NCBI GenBank assembly: GCA_903913285.1
Contig: CAIWKO010000053.1
Location: forward strand, 1-37,347
Direction of reading: 5' to 3'
Source of the DNA: an uncultured Bacteroidales bacterium
GTDB taxonomy: Bacteria; Bacteroidota; Bacteroidia; Bacteroidales; CAIWKO01
Length of the DNA stretch: 37,347 nt
The position numbers were made by a program, and so were the translations under genes. Positions 7,989 to 16,248 of this stretch are shown in pieces. The notes beneath the pieces were generated by a model. It was not told where the DNA came from, made no database searches, and worked only from the letters and a program-made list of their open reading frames with translations. Position 1 is the first letter of the stretch, and each line of letters begins with the position of its first letter.

Positions 7989-9923
7989 ATGATGAAAAAA
8001 TTATTTGCAAACCCAAAAACAATTGTTATGCTGTTAGGAGTTTCGTTTGGCTTGGTTGCCAACGGTCAGAACAAAACGGGCATCCCCGATTTTTCGAACA
8101 CCGATCGCTCGGCTGTTCCGAAAGAATATAAATGGAGGATGGAAGACATTTATGCCACCACCGACGCCTGGAAAGCCGATCTGGAAAAGGTGAAACAACA
8201 ATCCGCAAAAATTGAAAGCCTGTCGAAAACATGGACCGCTTCGGCTAAAAATATGCTCGATTTCCTGAATACCACAAACGATATTTCGCTTACGGGTGAA
8301 AAGTTGTATTCTTATGCTTCGAACCAAAGCAACATGGATTTGGGCAACACCCTGTTCATTTCGCTGAAAGGCGAAGTGGAGAACTTTTTTGTTCAATTCG
8401 GCGCCAGCCTCTCCTTTATGGAAAGCGACATCATTGCTTTGGGCGAACCCAAATTCAACGAATATCTGAAAGCCGAAAAAGGCCTTGAGATCTATAAATT
8501 CGGCATCGAAAAAACATTTCGCAACAAAGACCACATCTTAAGTTCCGATCAGCAAAAGATCGTGTCGCTCACCGGTTTGTTCAGTTCGGCGCCCAACGAA
8601 GCTTACGGAGTGCTTTCGAATGTCGAAATGCCACACCCCGACGTCACCCTCCACGACGGAACAAAAATAAACCTCAACGTGGCCAATTATATGAAATATC
8701 GCGGCAGCGCTAATCAGGCCGACCGTTCGCTCGTGATGAACACATTTTGGGATAACCAGAAGAAATTTGAGGGCACCTACGCCGCTTTGCTCAATGGCGA
8801 AATTAAAAAACACTGGTTTGCAGCTCAGGTTGAAAAATATCCGACAAGTCTGGATGCACGCCTGTATCCGACCGCCATTGATACAAAAGTTTATACCGAA
8901 CTTATTGATGCCATACATTCGCATCTGGGTTCGTTGCAAAAATTCCTCACACTGAAAAAGAAAATGCTGGGCCTGCCAAACTATAGCTACGACGACATTT
9001 ATACTTCGGCCGTGAAATCGGTTTCGAAAACCTACACCTACGACGAAGCCAAACAAATCATACTGAACACGCTGCAACCCATGGGGAAAGGCTATACCGA
9101 TATTATTACCAAAGCGTTCAACGAAGGCTGGATCGATATTTATCCCAACAAAGGCAAAGAATCGGGCGCTTATTCGTCGGGACTTTACGGAGTGCATCCT
9201 TTTATAAAGGTAAACTATAATGGCGATTATAATTCCGTTTCGACACTCATCCACGAACTGGGACATACCATGCACAGCTATTATTCGGACAAAACCCAAC
9301 CTTATGCCACTTCGCAGTACGAAACGTTTCTGGCCGAAATTGCATCTACCTTTAACGAAAATCTGCTGATGCATTACATTTTGAAAACCGAAACCGACGA
9401 TTTGTTCAAAATTTATATCCTCGACCAGTATCTCGACAACGCCCGCGGCACCATTTTCCGTCAGGCTTTGTTTGCCGAATTCGAACTGGCCATGCACCAA
9501 CAGGTTGAAAGCGGACAATCGCTCACAGCCGATTTTCTCGATAAAAAATACCTGGAACTCACCAAACTTTATTACGGCGACGCAAAAGGTGTGATGAAAG
9601 TGCCCGATTACATTCAAACCGAATGGAGCTACATACCTCATTTTTATATGGATTACTACGTATTCCAGTATTCAACAGGCTTGATAGCCTCCATGGCGCT
9701 GAGCGAAATGGTTTTGAACGGCAAAGAAGCCGACCGCGACCGTTATATCACCATGCTCAGTTCGGGCGGCAACGACTATCCGCTGAATATACTGCGCAAA
9801 GCCGGAGTAGATATGACCCAACCCGAAGCCTACAACGCTGCTTTTGCTAATTTCGACAAACTGGTCGACCAGATGGAAGCCTTGTATAACAAACTGAACG
9901 CTGAAGGAAAATTTAATAAATAA
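7989..9923 (+). CDS. pepF: Exported M3-family oligoendopeptidase F
   Basis: This zinc metallopeptidase of the thimet/oligoendopeptidase family cuts short peptides. The zinc motif HELGHTMHSY (HExxH) lies near residue 420 and the downstream AEIASTFNEN carries the expected metal-binding Glu. The length of about 644 aa is typical. The start is set at ATG 7989 (or 7992) because the earlier TTG (7956) overlaps the promoter. From here the protein opens with MMKK and a hydrophobic segment ending VANGQN, a signal peptide, so it probably works in the periplasm or at the envelope, unlike the usual cytoplasmic PepF. It is a single-gene unit, with its own promoter and a strong terminator. Confidence 0.92.
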   Translation: MMKKLFANPKTIVMLLGVSFGLVANGQNKTGIPDFSNTDRSAVPKEYKWRMEDIYATTDAWKADLEKVKQQSAKIESLSKTWTASAKNMLDFLNTTNDISLTGEKLYSYASNQSNMDLGNTLFISLKGEVENFFVQFGASLSFMESDIIALGEPKFNEYLKAEKGLEIYKFGIEKTFRNKDHILSSDQQKIVSLTGLFSSAPNEAYGVLSNVEMPHPDVTLHDGTKINLNVANYMKYRGSANQADRSLVMNTFWDNQKKFEGTYAALLNGEIKKHWFAAQVEKYPTSLDARLYPTAIDTKVYTELIDAIHSHLGSLQKFLTLKKKMLGLPNYSYDDIYTSAVKSVSKTYTYDEAKQIILNTLQPMGKGYTDIITKAFNEGWIDIYPNKGKESGAYSSGLYGVHPFIKVNYNGDYNSVSTLIHELGHTMHSYYSDKTQPYATSQYETFLAEIASTFNENLLMHYILKTETDDLFKIYILDQYLDNARGTIFRQALFAEFELAMHQQVESGQSLTADFLDKKYLELTKLYYGDAKGVMKVPDYIQTEWSYIPHFYMDYYVFQYSTGLIASMALSEMVLNGKEADRDRYITMLSSGGNDYPLNILRKAGVDMTQPEAYNAAFANFDKLVDQMEALYNKLNAEGKFNK

Positions 9924-9924
9924 G

Positions 9925-9953
9925 GCGATTAGTGATTTGCGATTGGCGATTTG
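9925..9953. repeat. Dispersed intergenic repeat, copy after pepF
   Basis: This matches the reverse complement of 7406-7434 at 27 of 29 positions by eye. The two copies bracket the rnpB-pepF segment in inverted orientation. Confidence 0.55.
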
Positions 9954-9985
9954 AATCTACAATCGAAATTAATCTTAATTTATAA

Positions 9986-10020
9986 AAACAAAACCCGGCA
10001 CTTAGTGTCGGGTTTTGTTT
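9986..10020 (+). terminator. Rho-independent terminator of pepF
   Basis: A 16-bp stem (9986-10001 with 10005-10020, one G-U pair) encloses a 3-nt loop. The GC-rich upper stem CCCGGCAC/GTGTCGGG sits on an A-tract/T-tract base that includes TTTTGTTT. The symmetric A and T tracts would also allow it to work on the minus strand. Confidence 0.85.
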
Positions 10021-10121
10021 TATGATTACTTTGTATGTGCCTTAAATTTATACGCAATCTTTTAGTTCATTATACATTTTTCTCTACTTTTACATTTCAT
10101 ATTTTTTTGAAATAGTGCCCC

Positions 10122-12623
10122 ATGGAATACCGGCAAAATGCGGAGTTGAAACTCGCCGCTGATTTTTTACAGTTTACGAACAAAAACATTTTCCTGACTG
10201 GGAGAGCCGGAACCGGTAAAACTTCCTTTTTGCATAATCTTCGTAAAATTACACCGAAACGTATGGTAGTGGTGGCGCCTACAGGTGTGGCTGCCATCAA
10301 TGCAGGCGGGGTTACCATACATTCGTTTTTTCAGTTGAGTTTCGCACCTGCCATTCCGGAAAGCCTCCAACCAAAAAACACGGCTCCCCAACACGATGAT
10401 TACAAACGGAAATTCAGGCGCGAGAAAATAAGGCTCATCAAATGCATAGATCTGCTTGTGAACGACGAAATCAGTATGGTTCGGGCCGATACATTGGATG
10501 CTGTCGACGAGGTGCTGAGGAAATACCGCGACCGGTCGAAACCGTTTGGCGGGGTGCAATTATTGATGATAGGCGATCTGCATCAGCTCACTCCCGTGAT
10601 TAAACAATCGGAATGGGAAATTTTGAAAGATTATTACGAAAGCGTCTACTTTTTCGACAGCGTGGCGCTAAAAAACTCTCATCCCATCAGCATTGAATTA
10701 AAAGAAATTTTTAGGCAATCGGACACCTATTTTATAGACCTGCTGAATAAGGTACGCGATAATAAAATTGATGCGAAAGCCATCGAAGAAATCAACACGC
10801 GCTACATTCAAGGGTTTAAAGCCACCGACGACGAAGGCTATATTACTTTGACCACACATAACGCGAATGCCTTTGAAATGAACTGCGCCAAACTGAAAGA
10901 AATTAAAACCAAAAAACATATATTTTCGGCAGCGGTCGAAGGCGATTTTTCTTCCTACGATTTTCCGACGGAAGCCGAACTTGAACTGAAAGTGGGCGCT
11001 CAGGTGATGTTTATTAAAAACGACCCTTCGCCTGAAAAGTGTTATTACAACGGGAAAATCGGAAAGGTGAGCCGGATTGAAGAGGATGCCGTTTTTGTTA
11101 AATGCCCGGGCGATAATGCCGAAATTGAAGTCGTCAAGGTGATTTGGGAACACATGAAATATTCGCTCAACAACGCCACCAAAGAAATTAAGGAAGAAGT
11201 AGCCGGAACTTTCACGCAAATACCGCTCAAACTTGCGTGGGCAATCACTATTCACAAAAGCCAGGGGCTGACCTTCGACAAAGTGATTATTGATGCCAAT
11301 GCCGCTTTTGCCTTCGGGCAGGTGTATGTTGCGTTGAGCCGTTGCCGCACCTTTGAAGGCATTGTATTAAGTACACCCATTTCAGTTTCGGGCATAAAAA
11401 CCGATTCGCTGGTGTTGAATTATGCCGACGAAACCCGCAAAAACGAACCCGGACCCGAAAAACTTCTCGAATCGAAGAAACTGTTTCAGCAGGAACTCAT
11501 TTTGGAGTTGTTCGACTTTAAATTAATTAAATATCGTTTCGATGAATTGCTGAAACTAACCGAAACAAATTCAAACATTTTGGATGTAGGTATGATCACC
11601 GATTTGCGGACACGCAGAAACCAATTGGATGTGGAGTTGTTTCAGGTCGCCGAAAAATTCAAGCCCCAACTATTGCATTTAATGCAGTCCGAAACGCTTC
11701 CGGAAGAAAATCCCGTTTTGCAGGAACGTATTAAACAAGCTGCGCTCTATTTTTCGGAACACCTGATGGCTATGCTGATGTATTTTAAGGAAACCGTAAA
11801 TTTCGAAACAGATAATAAGATCATCAGAAAACTTCTGGCCGACTCGCTGGAACAATTTCAAAAAGACCTTTTTATTAAAACCGGCTGCATGACAAATTGC
11901 CACAATGGTTTCGAAACCATTAGCTATATCAGGAAAAGAGGCGATACGGAACTGGATTTCCATCCCGATTTGAAGGTGAAAGAAAAATCGCCGGCCAAAG
12001 TTTCGAAAGATATCAGTAATCCCGAACTCTACCTCAGGCTGAAACTATGGCGCGACCAACAAGCTGAAGAAAACAATATGCCTTTGTTTTGGGTGCTGCC
12101 TTTTAAAACAATGCAGGAACTAACTAAAAAATTGCCGGTCACATTGAAAGAATTAAAAACTGTGAAAGGAATCGGCAAGGCAAAACTGGACCAGTTCGGC
12201 GGAAATATTTTAGCTATCATTAAGGAATATTGTGATGATAACGGGATTTCTCCTGAAAAGACCGTAATTCAGGTTAAACCGAAAAAAGTAAAAGTTGATT
12301 CGCCCAAACTCAGTTTCGACCTTTACAAATCGGGCGAACCTATATACGAAATTGCTAAAGAACGCAATCATACAATAGGAACTGTTGAAGGGCATTTGGC
12401 AAGTTATATCGCAACGGGCGAGTTAAGCATTTCCAAGTTCGTATCAGAAGAAAAAACGAAAAAGGTGTTGGAGTATCTCTATCAAAATCCTACGGAACTG
12501 CTGAGCGAAATTAAGAACGCATTTAATGAGAAAATTTCGTATTCCGAAATCAGATTTATTGTGGAACATAAGAAATGGTTGGACGGAATTATGTCGGGCG
12601 ACAACTTCAAGGTGTCAAAATAA
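10122..12623 (+). CDS. Pif1-family SF1 DNA helicase with HRDC and HTH tail
   Basis: The 833-aa ATP-dependent helicase has Walker A GRAGTGKT at residues 27-34, a Pif1-style Walker B/DEISMV near residue 115, and late SF1 motifs LAWAITIHKSQGLTFDKV and QVYVALSRCRTFEGIVL between about 370 and 420. After a linker of about 200 residues comes an HRDC-like domain (about 640-705; LPVTLKELKTVKGIGKAKLDQFG in two blocks) and a C-terminal helix-turn-helix module (about 725-820; PIYEIAKERNHTIGTVEGHL) of the type found on RecQ/Pif1 helicases. A role in replication, recombination or G-quadruplex unwinding fits the family. ATG 10122 precedes the conserved N-terminus closely. It appears monocistronic. Confidence 0.9.
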   Translation: MEYRQNAELKLAADFLQFTNKNIFLTGRAGTGKTSFLHNLRKITPKRMVVVAPTGVAAINAGGVTIHSFFQLSFAPAIPESLQPKNTAPQHDDYKRKFRREKIRLIKCIDLLVNDEISMVRADTLDAVDEVLRKYRDRSKPFGGVQLLMIGDLHQLTPVIKQSEWEILKDYYESVYFFDSVALKNSHPISIELKEIFRQSDTYFIDLLNKVRDNKIDAKAIEEINTRYIQGFKATDDEGYITLTTHNANAFEMNCAKLKEIKTKKHIFSAAVEGDFSSYDFPTEAELELKVGAQVMFIKNDPSPEKCYYNGKIGKVSRIEEDAVFVKCPGDNAEIEVVKVIWEHMKYSLNNATKEIKEEVAGTFTQIPLKLAWAITIHKSQGLTFDKVIIDANAAFAFGQVYVALSRCRTFEGIVLSTPISVSGIKTDSLVLNYADETRKNEPGPEKLLESKKLFQQELILELFDFKLIKYRFDELLKLTETNSNILDVGMITDLRTRRNQLDVELFQVAEKFKPQLLHLMQSETLPEENPVLQERIKQAALYFSEHLMAMLMYFKETVNFETDNKIIRKLLADSLEQFQKDLFIKTGCMTNCHNGFETISYIRKRGDTELDFHPDLKVKEKSPAKVSKDISNPELYLRLKLWRDQQAEENNMPLFWVLPFKTMQELTKKLPVTLKELKTVKGIGKAKLDQFGGNILAIIKEYCDDNGISPEKTVIQVKPKKVKVDSPKLSFDLYKSGEPIYEIAKERNHTIGTVEGHLASYIATGELSISKFVSEEKTKKVLEYLYQNPTELLSEIKNAFNEKISYSEIRFIVEHKKWLDGIMSGDNFKVSK

Positions 12624-13143
12624 TCAAAGTAGTATAAAGTAGGTTGTTTAAACAGGTTTAAAGAGTGTTTACACTAAGGCTTGGAGAGTTCGCACTTAGG
12701 CTTGGGAAGTCTGCAGTGAAGCTTGGGAAGGTTGCAGTAGAGCTTGGGAAGGTTGCAGTAGAGCTTGGAAAGTCTGCAGTGAAGCTTGGGAAGTCTGCAG
12801 TGAAGCTTGGAAAGTCTGCAGTGAAGCTTGGGAAGGTTGCAGTAGAGCTCGGAAAGTCTGCAGTAGAGAGCGGACGGTCGGTACTAGAACGCGGACAGTC
12901 GGCAGCGAAGTGATAGTTTTACTTAAAGTGAAGCTATTACATGATGAGATTGCTTCAGTCGTTCCTCCTTCGCAATGACGTTATTGCCCAGGCTAAAGAG
13001 TTATCAAATACCTCCTGTTAATAATTACCTAAAGTGGCGTGCGTTTGCAGCTGTAATAAATAATAAATTCGCTGATAATTTGATTATTATTCGTATAATA
13101 CAATTATTATCAATCAGATAAATACTTTTTAAAGCGTATCGAT
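12624..13143. other. Intergenic region with tandem array and one REP-like element
   Basis: Besides the 21-bp array, the stretch 12949-12976 is bounded by ATTGC and GCAAT and resembles a common bacterial palindromic repeat (TCATTGCGA...GAAGCAATC type). No supported gene is present, and no exact promoter element was found before the TPR gene at 13144. Confidence 0.6.
12677..12907 (+). repeat. 11-unit 21-bp tandem array
   Basis: Eleven contiguous 21-bp units of the form AAGCTTGGGAAGTCTGCAGT plus one base, with a common variant in which AGGTTGCAGTA replaces AGTCTGCAGTG. The first unit and the last two are the most divergent. Because 21 is a multiple of three, the plus strand stays open from GTG 12665 to 12913 and would encode heptads such as KLGKSAV/ELGKVAV. 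There is no ATG or ribosome-binding signal, so a protein is not supported. It lies downstream of the helicase gene. Confidence 0.85.
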
Positions 13144-16100
13144 ATGCTCAAAAAAATTCAGCAATTTATAGTTTGTTTTGCACTTATGGCCATCACCACA
13201 GGGGTATGCGCGCAAAAAACCACAACGTATCAGTCGCCCTTATCGCAATATAATGATGGTGTTGAGCTTTTCAACAAGGAAAAATTCAGCGCCGCTCAGG
13301 AAAAATTCCGCGAAGTACAGTTTTGCGAAAAAAGTACGGTCGAAATGAGGGCCAACGCAGAATATTATTCGGGGATCTGCGGATTGATATTGTTCAATGG
13401 CGATGCCGAAAGTTTGGCGATGTCGTTCATCAAAAGTCATCCCGAAAATCCAAAGGTGAACGAAGCCTATTTTCGTTTGGCAAATTATTATTTCAAAAAC
13501 AAACAATACGGCAGCTCTCTGATTGCTTATGAACATGTGAATGTTGAACAACTCAGCGATGCCGACTTGAGCGAATATTACTTTAAAACCGGCTACAGCA
13601 ATTTCGTAAATCAGGATTATGATAAGGCAAAAAAAGCATTTTACGAAATTCTGGATAAAGATTCTAAATATTACGCTCCGGCAAACTATTATTTTGCACA
13701 CATTGCCTACACCGAAAAAAATTACGAAACCGCCCTGAAGGCTTTCAAAAAGCTGCTCACCGACGAAAACTACGGTAAAATTGCCCCTTATTATCTGATA
13801 CAGATTTATTACTACCAGCAAAACTACGACGAAATTATTGTGCTAGCTCCTGCCCTGCTCGATTCGGCTTCGAGCAAACGTGCTCCCGAAATTGCCCGTA
13901 TGGCAGCCGAAGCTTATTATCAAACCGAACGCTATTCAGAAGCCATACCCTTTCTGGATATCTATCTGCAAAAAAACTTTACCCCTCTGACACGTCAGGA
14001 TTATTATATGATAGGGTTCACTTATTTCAAAGTGAAGGATTACAATAATGCCCTCACCTATTTTAACAAAATAAACACAACTTTAAACGATTCACTAAGC
14101 CAGCTAACCTATTATCATTCGGGCGAATGTTATTTAAAAACCGCGCAGAAACAATTTGCAATGAACATGTTTTCGTCAGCCTATAAAATTGATGCTGATG
14201 CAGATATTCAGGAAAACGCCATGTTCAACTACGCCAAACTGGCCTATGAAACGGTCTACAACCCTTATAATGTCGCTATCGATGTATTTAATCAATACAT
14301 CGAAAAATACCCAAACTCTGCTAACATTGATGAGGCTTATACCTATTTGTCGAACATCTACCTCTCGACCAAGAACTATAAAGATGCTCTTATTGCTTTG
14401 GAAAAAATTAAGAAACGCGATATTAAACTCAACGAAGCCTATCAAAAGATTGCTTACCTGAGGGGGATAGAGCTTTTTAATAATTCCGACCTGAGTCAGT
14501 CGATTGAACTGCTTGGCAAATCGTTGAAATATCCGATAAACCCGGGCATCGAAATTCAATCGTACTACTGGATTGCAGAAGCATGCTTTCGACAGGAAAA
14601 ATACGATTCGGCAATCGTCAATTATAAGATGTTGCAATCCATACCAGGAGCTTTGGATGGAGAACATTACCTGAACTCATATTATGGCTTGGGCTACTGC
14701 TACTTTAAAAAACAAAACTGGACATCGGCATTGGCCAATTTCAAAAAATATTGTTCCGAAGCAAAAAATGCAAAGCCCATCAACTTAAATGATGCATATA
14801 ACCGAACCGGCGACTGTTATTTTATGAGCAAGGATTTCACAAACGCAATTGATAACTACCAACAAAGCATCAAAATGAAACTCATTGATGTAGACTATGC
14901 ACTGTATCAAACAGCATTATCGGAGGGCGCACTCGGCAAACTCGAGACCAAAGCCGTTACTTTAATGCAGCTTGTCGACAACTACACCAATTCTAATTAC
15001 AGGGCTTCGGCACTTTACGAACTGGGTAGTACATATCAAAGTTTGAACAACAACCCTAAAGCCATCGAATATTTCGACAAACTCATTAAGGAATACCCCA
15101 AATCGAGTTACATCAGTCAGGCATTGTTGAAAAAAGGAATGATATATTTCAATCAGTCGCAGGACGATATGGCGTTACAGGTATTAAAGAAGGTTGTAAG
15201 CGATTTTCCGGGAACTGCCGAATCGAAAGAAGCTTTGGTGAGTATCCGTAATGTGTATGTTGATATGGACAAAGTTGAAGACTTTTTTGTGTATGTGAAA
15301 GAACTCCCCTTCGCCAATGTTTCCGATTCGGAACAGGATTCAATCACCTATATTGCTGTTGAAAACCGATACATGCGCAACGATTGCGAAAACGCCAGCA
15401 AGGGTTTTAGAAGCTACATCGAGAAATTCCCCAACGGGGTTTACCAGTTGGATGCAAATTTTTATCTGGCAGAATGTTGCTATCGTGCCGGATTAACTGA
15501 CGAAGCTTTGCAACACTATAATTTTGTTAATGCTAAAGCACACAGCAAATTTACCGAAACCTCGCTGTTGAACGCTGCAGAAATTAACTTCGGCAAAAAA
15601 AACTATCAGGCAGCTTTGACCAACTATAACGATTTGGAGAAAAATGCCGAATACAAAGAAAATATCACCACGGCTTATTTGGGCGAAATGCGTTGCAATT
15701 TTCAACTTGCCTTATATAAAACCACCATCGAATCGGCCAACAAATTATTATCAACCGAAAAACTTCCCGAAGAACTAAATTGTGAAGCTCATCTTACGAT
15801 GGCTAAATCAGCCCTGGCGCAAGACAGTATCTCACTTGCCTTAGCCGAATTTTTAACCGTAACAAAAAACACGAAGAACGAAATGGGAGCAGAAGCAAAA
15901 TACAACATTGCTGAAATTCAATATAAAACAGAAAATTACGAAGAGTCTCAAAAAACCGCATTCGACCTGATAAACCAAATTCCATCCTATGATTATTGGG
16001 TTGCTAAGGCATTTATTTTGCTCGCCGACGATTATCTAAAAACCAACAATCCTCATCAGGCAAAATCAACTTTGAAAAGCATCATTGATAATTATAAGGG

Positions 16101-16242
16101 AGTCGATCTGGTAAAAATTGCTCAGGACAAACTCAATGCAATTATTGAAGCCGAGAAACAGGAAGAACAACGAAAAGCTGATGAATTGCTGAAACAGCAG
16201 AATACTCCCGACCCCAACCTTGATATTAATATTCTGAAATAA
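13144..16242 (+). CDS. Large periplasmic tetratricopeptide-repeat protein
   Basis: The 1032-aa protein starts with a signal peptide (MLKKIQQFIVCFALMAITTG, cleavage after VCAQ) and then consists almost entirely of TPR-like helix pairs. Typical units are YNDGVELFNKEKFSAAQEKF near residue 36, ALYELGSTYQSLNNNPKAIEYF in the middle, and AKYNIAEIQYKTENYEESQ near the end. A Gln/Glu-rich tail finishes it. TPR arrays are protein-docking scaffolds, so an envelope assembly or secretion role is plausible but not shown. The gene ends 6 bp before an outer-membrane barrel gene, so the two are probably co-transcribed and may form a complex. I do not recognise a specific named family member. Confidence 0.85.
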   Translation: MLKKIQQFIVCFALMAITTGVCAQKTTTYQSPLSQYNDGVELFNKEKFSAAQEKFREVQFCEKSTVEMRANAEYYSGICGLILFNGDAESLAMSFIKSHPENPKVNEAYFRLANYYFKNKQYGSSLIAYEHVNVEQLSDADLSEYYFKTGYSNFVNQDYDKAKKAFYEILDKDSKYYAPANYYFAHIAYTEKNYETALKAFKKLLTDENYGKIAPYYLIQIYYYQQNYDEIIVLAPALLDSASSKRAPEIARMAAEAYYQTERYSEAIPFLDIYLQKNFTPLTRQDYYMIGFTYFKVKDYNNALTYFNKINTTLNDSLSQLTYYHSGECYLKTAQKQFAMNMFSSAYKIDADADIQENAMFNYAKLAYETVYNPYNVAIDVFNQYIEKYPNSANIDEAYTYLSNIYLSTKNYKDALIALEKIKKRDIKLNEAYQKIAYLRGIELFNNSDLSQSIELLGKSLKYPINPGIEIQSYYWIAEACFRQEKYDSAIVNYKMLQSIPGALDGEHYLNSYYGLGYCYFKKQNWTSALANFKKYCSEAKNAKPINLNDAYNRTGDCYFMSKDFTNAIDNYQQSIKMKLIDVDYALYQTALSEGALGKLETKAVTLMQLVDNYTNSNYRASALYELGSTYQSLNNNPKAIEYFDKLIKEYPKSSYISQALLKKGMIYFNQSQDDMALQVLKKVVSDFPGTAESKEALVSIRNVYVDMDKVEDFFVYVKELPFANVSDSEQDSITYIAVENRYMRNDCENASKGFRSYIEKFPNGVYQLDANFYLAECCYRAGLTDEALQHYNFVNAKAHSKFTETSLLNAAEINFGKKNYQAALTNYNDLEKNAEYKENITTAYLGEMRCNFQLALYKTTIESANKLLSTEKLPEELNCEAHLTMAKSALAQDSISLALAEFLTVTKNTKNEMGAEAKYNIAEIQYKTENYEESQKTAFDLINQIPSYDYWVAKAFILLADDYLKTNNPHQAKSTLKSIIDNYKGVDLVKIAQDKLNAIIEAEKQEEQRKADELLKQQNTPDPNLDINILK

Positions 16243-16248
16243 AATTTC

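Noticed and set aside
8538-9641. 367-codon open frame antisense to pepF
   Set aside because: It lies wholly within a well-supported M3 peptidase gene, has no recognisable domain, and arises from codon bias on the opposite strand.
12665-12913. 82-aa heptad-repeat protein
   Set aside because: It starts at GTG with no ribosome signal. The open frame follows automatically from a 21-bp repeat, so it is reported as an array only.
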